Shown here piece after piece: positions 1-4,752 of a stretch of DNA of 6,626 nt (position 1 is its first letter; each line of letters opens with the position of its first letter). The DNA comes from Promethearchaeota archaeon (GTDB taxonomy: Archaea; Asgardarchaeota; Lokiarchaeia; Sigynarchaeales; SOKP01), in contig WJKD01000212.1 of assembly GCA_014729315.1 (NCBI GenBank), positions 1-6,626 on the forward strand. Direction: 5' to 3'. The notes beneath the pieces were generated by a model. The model had not been told where the DNA came from, did not search any database, and worked only from the letters and a program-made list of their open reading frames with translations. The translations under genes were made by a program, and so were the position numbers.

Positions 1-354
1 ACAGTAGGGGCTGTGAAGCTCTTAGGGAACGCCAGAGCAAAAGACATGCTTTTCACGGGAAGAAGAGTCAGTCTTGGAGAGTTTAATTCGTGGGGTGTAG
101 TTAATCAAATTGTCGAACCGCCCGCAGACTTACCAAACGCTGTAAAAAGTTTTGCGAAAGATCTTTCAAAGAAATCCACCGAATTATTAGCACTCACCAA
201 AAGGGCGATCAATGTCATGTCTTTGCGGTTGGCAGAAGAATTTTACAACCTTGAAAACGATATGGCACAGTATTATTTTAACGGTTTGAAAGGAGAAGAG
301 AGAATCGAACTTGACGAAATTATAGAGAAAATAACTAAAAAATATACCAAATAA
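1..354 (+). CDS. Enoyl-CoA hydratase/isomerase family protein, C-terminal part (5' end outside window)
   Basis: The frame is open from the first base to a TAA at 352-354, giving 117 residues; the GTG at 13 is internal and not a true start. The segment LLGNARAKDMLFTGRRV, then WGVVNQIVEP and LLALTKRAIN, matches the second half of crotonase-fold proteins. In that family a 'GkAkaxelllTGrrisaeeA..wGlVnxvv' block is followed by a 'K.a.n' helix. A full protein has about 260 residues, so roughly the last 45% is here. The catalytic glutamates and oxyanion-hole glycines lie upstream of the window. Crotonases hydrate enoyl-CoA thioesters or catalyse related CoA reactions, usually in the cytoplasm, in fatty-acid or amino-acid breakdown. 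The usual C-terminal 'D..EG..AF.EKR' is replaced by a charged GEERIELDEIIEK tail, so the exact substrate cannot be named. The family call is firm; the subfamily is open. Confidence 0.85.
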   Translation, partial: TVGAVKLLGNARAKDMLFTGRRVSLGEFNSWGVVNQIVEPPADLPNAVKSFAKDLSKKSTELLALTKRAINVMSLRLAEEFYNLENDMAQYYFNGLKGEERIELDEIIEKITKKYTK

Positions 355-372
355 AGGATAAACCATTTAATA

Positions 373-380
373 TTTTTTTT
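373..380 (+). terminator. Oligo-T tract after the crotonase gene
   Basis: Eight consecutive T residues begin 18 bases after the stop codon in AT-rich DNA. Oligo-T runs like this are the usual intrinsic termination signal in archaea. There is no strong hairpin in front of it. Confidence 0.45.
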
Positions 381-520
381 AATTAGAATTTTAAACGATT
401 TTTCAGCAGAGAAATAAATTTTGGGTTTTTTGCTAAGATATAACTATCGTAGCCATTTATTGAAATATATTTATTAGTGTGTATGGACATATACTAATTT
501 ATCAACCTATCTCAAGAAAA

Positions 521-540
521 CCCCTCTCTTTAGGGAGGGG
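521..540 (+). repeat. Left-end hairpin of the TnpB element
   Basis: CCCCTCTC (521-528) pairs with GGGAGGGG (533-540) around a TTTA loop, eight pairs with one T-G wobble. It is the strongest hairpin in the 290-base gap before tnpB and matches the right-end hairpin in stem length and loop. It is probably the TnpA recognition structure at the left end. Confidence 0.7.
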
Positions 541-611
541 ATGAATTAAGATTGGTCTTAAGGATTTTCTTACTTTTTCAAAAAAATTACTAAACGATTA
601 ATGTATATACC

Positions 612-619
612 TTAAAAAG
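612..619 (+). promoter_or_regulatory. Candidate TATA box for tnpB
   Basis: TTAAAAAG lies with its centre about 29 bases before the tnpB ATG. This spacing would start transcription at or next to the start codon. No Shine-Dalgarno sequence precedes the ATG, so a leaderless transcript is likely. Assigned by eye only. Confidence 0.35.
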
Positions 620-644
620 CATTTTCGCGTCTATCTTATTTAAG

Positions 645-1835
645 ATGGTAGAAACGCTTCAACTTACGGTTATAGGAAAGGTTTTCAACCCTAATTGGGG
701 AAAGCGTCTTAGCTTAAATAAGACGCTTCACGAGTATTTTGAATGCGTGAGATGGCATCTGTCGTTTGACTCGTCTTCGAAGAGTTGGCTTCATAAAAAT
801 GCATACGAAGAGGCTAAGCAAAAGTTTGACTTAAAGACCGCTCTTATCCAATCAGCACGAGACAAGGCGGTGGAGATCCTTAAGTCGTTTCGGAAGATGA
901 AGAAAAAGCATTCGGTCTTAAAGCTTAAACGTGTCTCGATACGGTTTGACAGTCGTTCTTACTCTTTTGCAAAGACCGATAACGAGTTGACAGCTTATTG
1001 GTTGTCGCTCTCGTTAGAAGGTCGTGGTCGCACTTCCTTTCCGATAGTGTTTGGAGAGCGAGAAAACATAGTCGAAAAAGTGTTTGATGGAAAGGCTACG
1101 CTTCGCTCGGTAGAGCTCCGGAAACGAGAAGGTATCTGGTACGCACATTTTAACTTAGAAAAGAAAGTCGAAGTTCCAGACGACCCTGAGACTGTTATCG
1201 GGATAGATCGAGGCGAGAAGAACTTTGCGGTTGCCGTCGCAATCGAGAAAAACGCTCCACATAAACCGCGAAAAGGTCAATTTTGGAAGGGAAACGAGAT
1301 CAAGGCGTTAAAAGGAAAGTATTCTCACTTAAGAAGGAACTTAGGGAGAAAGAAACTTCCTCAGCTGGTCTCGAAGATCAAGGACACGCTCAAGAAAAAG
1401 ACCGACCATCTCCTTCACGTAGTCGCAAACGAGATCGTAGCATACGCAAGTCAATTCGAGAAACCAATAATAGCGTTTGAGGATCTGACCGACTTACGCA
1501 AGAACTTTGGTAAGACTAAGAAAAGCAAGATGCTTAACCGAAGGATGAATAGCTTACCTTTTCGAAAACTCCAGACTTACGTAGAATATAAGGCGTTAAG
1601 GGAGGGAATCAAAACAGCCTACGTTGACCCGAAGCACACTTCTCAAGAGTGTCATCGTTGCGGAAAGCGTAATAAAATAAAGTTTGCTCGGACTTATACG
1701 TGCTCGTGTGGATTAAACTACGATAGAGACTTAAACGCTAGCGTCAATATAGCCCATCGGATAACGAGTTCGATGGGATGGGGGAAAAGTGGACTCCCCG
1801 AACAACCGAATGAAGTCACAGTCGCAAAGACTTGA
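645..1835 (+). CDS. tnpB: TnpB, RNA-guided DNA endonuclease of an IS200/IS605-type element (OrfB)
   Basis: This 396-residue protein has the complete TnpB C-terminal half. RuvC motif I is GIDRG (D188), motif II is FED (E279), and motif III is DRDLNAS (D362). A zinc ribbon lies before motif III, with cysteines 336, 339, 353 and 355 (CHRCG...CSCG). All three catalytic acidic residues and the four zinc ligands are present, and the length is close to characterised TnpBs of about 400 residues, so the gene looks intact. TnpB binds a guide RNA made from the element's right end and cuts matching DNA next to a target-adjacent motif, which helps the element persist. The N-terminal part (residues 1-180) is divergent and lacks the common 'YP...Q...L' opening. 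The ATG at 645 is the first good start in a frame open only from 594. The reading frame ends 14 bases before the right-end hairpin, and its last codons overlap the presumed guide RNA scaffold. Confidence 0.93.
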   Translation: MVETLQLTVIGKVFNPNWGKRLSLNKTLHEYFECVRWHLSFDSSSKSWLHKNAYEEAKQKFDLKTALIQSARDKAVEILKSFRKMKKKHSVLKLKRVSIRFDSRSYSFAKTDNELTAYWLSLSLEGRGRTSFPIVFGERENIVEKVFDGKATLRSVELRKREGIWYAHFNLEKKVEVPDDPETVIGIDRGEKNFAVAVAIEKNAPHKPRKGQFWKGNEIKALKGKYSHLRRNLGRKKLPQLVSKIKDTLKKKTDHLLHVVANEIVAYASQFEKPIIAFEDLTDLRKNFGKTKKSKMLNRRMNSLPFRKLQTYVEYKALREGIKTAYVDPKHTSQECHRCGKRNKIKFARTYTCSCGLNYDRDLNASVNIAHRITSSMGWGKSGLPEQPNEVTVAKT

Positions 1836-1897
1836 TTGAATGGTTGAAGCCTCAGTCTTTAGGTTGAGGTAGTTCACAGAAATAGAGGATTTTAAGT
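1753..1897 (+). ncRNA. Presumed omega/re guide RNA: scaffold 1753-1877, guide from 1878
   Basis: Known TnpB guide RNAs overlap the 3' end of tnpB and run through the right end into flanking DNA, which becomes the guide. Here the expected stretch folds by eye into successive stems. CCCATCG (1753-1759) pairs with CGATGGG (1771-1777). GGGGA (1781-1785) pairs with TCCCC (1795-1799). CAACC (1803-1807) pairs with GGTTG (1842-1846), enclosing AAGTC (1813-1817) with GACTT (1829-1833). The right-end hairpin follows at 1850-1869. The 5' end of the scaffold is a guess and could lie further upstream in tnpB. The guide would begin just after TTCAC, with AGAAATAGAGGATTTTAAGT; its length (about 16-20 bases) is inferred from the family. 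Confidence 0.55.
1850..1869 (+). repeat. Right-end hairpin of the TnpB element
   Basis: CCTCAGTC (1850-1857) pairs with GGTTGAGG (1862-1869) around a TTTA loop, eight pairs including two G-T wobbles. It is followed by TAGTTCAC. GAA at 1846-1848 on the 5' foot is complementary to the TTC of TTCAC, which is where guide/cleavage-site contacts occur in this superfamily. Confidence 0.7.
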
Positions 1898-1932
1898 ATA
1901 AGTAATTTTATTATTAAAAAGGTAGATGATTT

Positions 1933-2661
1933 ATGGCTCAATTATCTTTAGTTGGTTGGATCAATGGTTTATCGGCAAGCGGACTTGTTGTTTTTGGAAT
2001 AATTTTTGGTTCTTACGTCCTTTATAAAGGAAAACGAGCCGACGCGAAGCTTCTAATTGTTTTAGGCTTCACCTTCATATTTGCCAGTCTAGGATGGTTA
2101 GGTAATTTAGTGGACTTTATTACAATTCTTACCACTGGTTCTAACATGGCCAATCCGTACGGAATATATATTATTCTCAGCAATATGTGGTTGCCACTCA
2201 CTATATTAACTGCAATGTACGTGGGTGCCGAACTTATAATATCCGAAAAAACTAAATTGATTGTTGTTATTTTCATTGTTTTAGGATCTATTTACGAGTT
2301 TTTTCTATTCCTTGACCCTCTTGGTTCCTATAATTTTGTTTATCCCTCTCCAAGCGGTATTAATCTGATTGACGAGATAATGATTCTTTTTTCGCCTTTA
2401 GGGATAATAACTGCTGTGTACGTTCTCTCCGTGGCAATTTTCTTAGGTGTCGGCTTTCTTGTTAAAGCAATCCAATCATCGGGTAAAATAAGAATAAATT
2501 TTCTAATAATTTGGATAGGTATTCTTTTATACGTAGGATTTGCAACGTTAGATGCTTTAGGAGGGTCTTTTCCCGCAATTGTTTTAGTTTTTTTTAGAAT
2601 GGGGGTATTATTCAGTTTACTGATGATGTATTTTGGCTATTTCAGATATATAGGAATTTAG
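1933..2661 (+). CDS. Seven-helix integral membrane protein, paralogue 1 (function unknown)
   Basis: I do not recognise a named family. The 242-residue protein has seven hydrophobic segments at about 9-31, 39-65, 77-103, 107-128, 147-179, 186-208 and 214-240, with almost no soluble part. Basic residues sit in loops 1-2 (K32, K34, R35), 3-4 (K106, K108) and 5-6 (K178, K185, R187), which predicts N-terminus outside and C-terminus inside. Helix 6 ends with a TLDALGG motif and helix 7 carries an arginine (R222). No helix-7 lysine suggests a retinal site. The ATG is preceded by AGGT at 1920-1923 with nine bases between. The gene starts 55 bases after the right end of the TnpB element. Length, topology and the helix 6-7 pattern resemble the two genes that follow. 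A small receptor, sensor or transporter are all possible. Confidence 0.8.
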   Translation: MAQLSLVGWINGLSASGLVVFGIIFGSYVLYKGKRADAKLLIVLGFTFIFASLGWLGNLVDFITILTTGSNMANPYGIYIILSNMWLPLTILTAMYVGAELIISEKTKLIVVIFIVLGSIYEFFLFLDPLGSYNFVYPSPSGINLIDEIMILFSPLGIITAVYVLSVAIFLGVGFLVKAIQSSGKIRINFLIIWIGILLYVGFATLDALGGSFPAIVLVFFRMGVLFSLLMMYFGYFRYIGI

Positions 2662-2689
2662 AAAGGTATTTTTATATACCATTTCTAAA
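2657..2689 (+). terminator. Long hairpin overlapping the stop codon of membrane paralogue 1
   Basis: TTTAGAAAGGTAT (2657-2669) pairs with ATACC plus TTTCTAAA (2676-2680 and 2682-2689), giving thirteen pairs with a single bulged A at 2681 and a 6-base loop. The TAG stop codon is inside the left arm. It may end the transcript or protect its 3' end. It lacks a following oligo-T run, so the role is inferred. Confidence 0.45.
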
Positions 2690-2697
2690 ACTTGAAA

Positions 2698-2750
2698 GAG
2701 AGCAAGTCCGACCGTTGATAATATTCGGCGATGAATATCGTTAGCTTCTC
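2698..2750. other. Structured, more GC-rich islet in the gap between membrane paralogues 1 and 2
   Basis: Within an AT-rich gap this stretch folds by eye. ATATTC (2721-2726) pairs with GAATAT (2733-2738). Beyond one A-C mismatch, GTTGAT (2714-2719) pairs with GTTAGC (2740-2745) with wobbles, and GAGA (2698-2701) may pair with TCTC (2747-2750). GATGA and TTGATA resemble box C/C' elements of archaeal C/D RNAs, but no clear CUGA box D is seen. It could be a small RNA or chance. Confidence 0.2.
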
Positions 2751-2798
2751 CAAATTATTAATACTAAATTTCAATTATATTAAGAAATTTTTCATAAA

Positions 2799-2806
2799 TT
2801 TATAAA
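2799..2806 (+). promoter_or_regulatory. Candidate TATA box upstream of membrane paralogue 2
   Basis: TTTATAAA is the best archaeal TATA-like octamer in this gap. Transcription would then start near 2830, leaving a leader of about 60 bases that contains two short tandem repeats (2827-2871). Its presence suggests paralogue 2 is transcribed separately. Confidence 0.4.
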
Positions 2807-2826
2807 CAGGGATTATTATCTTCTAT

Positions 2827-2871
2827 CTAATTAACCTAATTAATGCAAATTTTATCAATGCAAATATTATT
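2827..2871 (+). repeat. Two adjacent tandem duplications before membrane paralogue 2
   Basis: CTAATTAAC (2827-2835) is followed directly by CTAATTAAT (2836-2844). Overlapping that, AATGCAAATTTTATC (2842-2856) is followed by AATGCAAATATTATT (2857-2871), 13 of 15 identical. They lie between the TATA box and the start codon and could be operator sites or simple slippage. Confidence 0.4.
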
Positions 2872-2889
2872 GATATGAAAAAATAAATT

Positions 2890-3660
2890 ATGTCGTCTGT
2901 TGTATTCTCAACTGAAGAAATCATCGTTTCGATTCTGTATTTAATTCATTTTTTCTTTGCTCTAATTTGGGGATTAACAATATTTAAGAAGGCTAGGCAA
3001 ACAGAAAGTAAAATATTATACGAATTCGGAGCAGTCATCATCTTTATGGGTTCTGGTTATCACGCGGTCGCAATTAACTTTATAAATTGGTTAATAACAA
3101 GACAAACAATAAGTACAGAATTACATAGTACTATTTTCATAGTCGGGATCCCGATTACATTATTAGCGTGGATGGATATTTATCTTAAAACTGTTCATTA
3201 CAAAAAGTCTCATATGAATAGAATAATTTTGAGGATATTAACTATCTTATCTGTTGTTATTCTTGGCTTAATGTTCTATTTCATCTATCTTGCTCCCGAG
3301 TCGCAACAGGTTATGTTTATTGGATATAGAGTTGACAATATTACCATGTCTTGGGTGGGAATTGTTCTAATATATCAGAATTTTGTTCTTTTCACATTAT
3401 TATTTGCGGCTATACACTTCTCTATAATATCAATAAAAAGATCGGATTTGGAGGAAACTAAGTGGAAAGGAATTTTTATCATTATTGCTGTAATACTATT
3501 GATCATAAGTTCTATGGGACTTCTAATACTTAAATTTACATGGCCTGATTTTATAACTCTTCTTGTTTTTCGAATTCTAATGGTTGTCTCAACTTTCTTC
3601 TTTTATATCGGTTTTAGTATGCCCGAATTTATCAAAAAGTTATTAAAAATTACCAATTAA
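2890..3660 (+). CDS. Seven-helix integral membrane protein, paralogue 2 (function unknown)
   Basis: The 256-residue protein again consists almost only of seven hydrophobic segments, at about 10-32, 42-69, 78-101, 111-134, 152-181, 193-214 and 219-241. Basic loops follow helices 1 (KKARQTESK, 33-41), 3 (100-111) and 5 (183-193), predicting N-out/C-in. Helix 7 contains R228, and the protein ends with YIGFSMPEFIKKLL. This closely matches YLGFVLPDFVKKVL at the end of paralogue 3, the clearest sign of kinship in the cluster. Loop 4-5 is longer (about 135-151) and presumably external. No signal peptide, enzyme motif or soluble domain is visible. The ATG at 2890 has no Shine-Dalgarno sequence; a short ATG-AAA-AAA-TAA lies just before it. 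The gene stands alone, 228 bases after paralogue 1 and more than 200 before paralogue 3. Confidence 0.8.
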   Translation: MSSVVFSTEEIIVSILYLIHFFFALIWGLTIFKKARQTESKILYEFGAVIIFMGSGYHAVAINFINWLITRQTISTELHSTIFIVGIPITLLAWMDIYLKTVHYKKSHMNRIILRILTILSVVILGLMFYFIYLAPESQQVMFIGYRVDNITMSWVGIVLIYQNFVLFTLLFAAIHFSIISIKRSDLEETKWKGIFIIIAVILLIISSMGLLILKFTWPDFITLLVFRILMVVSTFFFYIGFSMPEFIKKLLKITN

Positions 3661-3683
3661 TTCTTACTAAACATAAAATCTTA

Positions 3684-3690
3684 TTTTTTT
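3684..3690 (+). terminator. Oligo-T tract after membrane paralogue 2
   Basis: Seven T residues lie 24 bases after the stop codon of paralogue 2, a plausible archaeal termination signal. With the TATA box near 3781 it supports separate transcription of paralogues 2 and 3. Confidence 0.35.
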
Positions 3691-3780
3691 AAATCTGAAA
3701 AGTTAACCTATAGCTTCAATTTTATTATTCGATAAGAAATTCATGCTTAACATTAATACTGAAATAAATTTTTAGAACAA

Positions 3781-3788
3781 TTATATAA
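3781..3788 (+). promoter_or_regulatory. Candidate TATA box upstream of membrane paralogue 3
   Basis: TTATATAA, continuing as ATT, is a good archaeal TATA-like sequence. It places transcription start near 3812 and leaves a leader of about 65 bases before the preferred start codon. Confidence 0.4.
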
Positions 3789-3865
3789 ATTAGAGTGGTC
3801 TATATTAAGTCTAAAGGTAAAAAAAATCAATAATACTTTGATATTAGACAAAATTAAAATTCAGT

Positions 3866-3870
3866 GAGGT
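3866..3870 (+). promoter_or_regulatory. Ribosome binding site that decides the start of membrane paralogue 3
   Basis: GAGGT, eight bases before the TTG at 3879, is the best Shine-Dalgarno match in front of the three membrane genes. It lies inside the reading frame that would begin with the GTG at 3864, so it favours the TTG start. Confidence 0.5.
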
Positions 3871-3878
3871 ATCCAAAA

Positions 3879-4610
3879 TTGGCTTTAACTCAAACTGAAA
3901 TATTAAATGGGGTGTTCAGTATTGTCTGTGTCGTTATATCTACCATAATCGGTGTTATTATCGCATCAAGATATATTAAATATAAACAACGTACACTTTT
4001 ATTGGTAGGAATTACATGGATAGGGCTTTTCTCACCATGGTGGCCATCTTCAATTTCCTTTCTACTAATAATATTTACTGGAAGTGGTTTAAGCGCTCCG
4101 ATGTATTTTTTCCTGGGAAATTTCGTCGCACCGGTAATTCTTCTGATTTGGATTATTGCGCTCACCGATCTAAAGTATAAGAATTCACAGAACTTACTTA
4201 TCCTAATTTATGCAAGTATAGGTGCGGCGTTTGAAATTACCTTTATTTACTTCTTAATAAACGATCCTTATTCAATTGGAGTCTTATCGGGAAATCTCGA
4301 TGTTACTTATAGGGGCATAGTTCTATTTTACGCTATTTTTATAGTGATTAATATGCTAATTACTGGGATTTTATTTGGTAAGGAATCGTTAAAGTCGTCA
4401 AAACCAGAGATAAAATTAAAGGGTTATTTTCTTATTGCTGCATTTGTATCTTGGTGTATTGGAGCAGTTATGGACGCCGCATTGCCTCTAACAGCAATTA
4501 CTTTAACGATAGCAAGATTAATTCTAATATCGAGCGCTTTAGAATTTTATCTCGGATTCGTTTTACCAGATTTTGTCAAGAAGGTTTTAATTAAGAGCGA
4601 ACTAGATTAG
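3879..4610 (+). CDS. Seven-helix integral membrane protein, paralogue 3 (function unknown)
   Basis: I prefer TTG at 3879 (243 residues) over GTG at 3864 (248 residues). GAGGT at 3866-3870 lies eight bases before the TTG, and the protein then begins MALTQTEILNG, in register with the MAQ...WING opening of paralogue 1. The GTG has no ribosome binding site. Numbered from the TTG, seven hydrophobic segments lie at about 9-31, 38-66, 75-96, 104-127, 144-167, 181-200 and 204-226. Basic loops after helices 1, 3 and 5 again predict N-out/C-in. The region after helix 2 has FTGSG where paralogue 1 has LTTGS. Helix 6 ends with VMDAALP, like TLDALGG of paralogue 1, and helix 7 has an arginine (R213). The tail YLGFVLPDFVKKVL matches paralogue 2. 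No catalytic motif or extra domain is visible, and its function is unknown. Confidence 0.8.
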   Translation: MALTQTEILNGVFSIVCVVISTIIGVIIASRYIKYKQRTLLLVGITWIGLFSPWWPSSISFLLIIFTGSGLSAPMYFFLGNFVAPVILLIWIIALTDLKYKNSQNLLILIYASIGAAFEITFIYFLINDPYSIGVLSGNLDVTYRGIVLFYAIFIVINMLITGILFGKESLKSSKPEIKLKGYFLIAAFVSWCIGAVMDAALPLTAITLTIARLILISSALEFYLGFVLPDFVKKVLIKSELD

Positions 4611-4637
4611 AAATTAATTTATTCTGAATTATTATAC

Positions 4638-4645
4638 TTTTTTTT
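4638..4645 (+). terminator. Oligo-T tract after membrane paralogue 3
   Basis: Eight T residues lie 28 bases after the stop codon, in the gap where this gene and the aminotransferase gene converge. It probably ends the plus-strand transcript. Confidence 0.45.
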
Positions 4646-4740
4646 CATTTTGATTATTATTTAGTATCTACTCGTAATTCAAAAACATTCTAAAGTAGGA
4701 AGAAATTATGTAAAAACAAAAAGAAAGAAGTTTATCGTAT

Positions 4741-4750
4741 AAAAAAAAAA
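4741..4750 (-). terminator. Oligo-T tract right after the ilvE stop codon
   Basis: Ten consecutive A on the plus strand (ten T on the transcript strand) begin two bases after the aminotransferase stop codon. This is the longest homopolymer near a gene end here and a strong candidate terminator for the minus-strand transcript. Confidence 0.55.
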
Positions 4751-4752
4751 GG

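Larger units (their letters stand above)
503..1877 (+). mobile_element. TnpB-only IS200/IS605-type element (IS1341-like)
   Basis: The element consists of a left-end hairpin (521-540), a tnpB gene (645-1835) and a right-end hairpin (1850-1869) followed by TTCAC at 1873-1877. Both hairpins have an 8-bp stem and a TTTA loop and share the octamer TCTTTAGG, as expected for paired subterminal hairpins of this superfamily, which TnpA recognises. There is no tnpA in the window, so the element would have to be moved by a transposase in trans. The right boundary is placed at the TTCAC. The left boundary is uncertain: I place it after a TTTAT at 498-502, which lies 18 bases before the hairpin and would then be the target-adjacent motif, but other nearby T-rich sites are possible. 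The gene is visibly richer in G and C than its neighbours, which supports horizontal arrival. Confidence 0.7.

Noticed and set aside
1283..1480. Plus-strand open frame of 65 codons inside tnpB
   Set aside because: It lies in another frame of an intact, well-recognised gene and shows a low-complexity charged sequence with no family resemblance.
521..1869. CRISPR array
   Set aside because: The only repeated units are two hairpins 1.3 kb apart at the ends of a TnpB element; there are no regularly spaced repeats.
2022..2276. Minus-strand open frame of 84 codons opposite membrane paralogue 1
   Set aside because: It is antisense to a gene with clear membrane-protein features and a ribosome binding site; its own product has no recognisable pattern.
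2720..2800. Small open frame from the ATG at 2731 (MNIVSFSKLL...)
   Set aside because: Only about 24 codons in AT-rich DNA, no ribosome binding site, and it overlaps the structured islet.
3890..4165. Minus-strand open frame of 91 codons opposite membrane paralogue 3
   Set aside because: Antisense shadow of a gene whose homology to paralogue 2 is visible.
1933..4610. Microbial rhodopsins or other retinal proteins
   Set aside because: Seven helices with N-out/C-in fit, but helix 7 of paralogues 1 and 3 has no lysine and the rhodopsin Arg/Asp pattern of helix 3 is absent.
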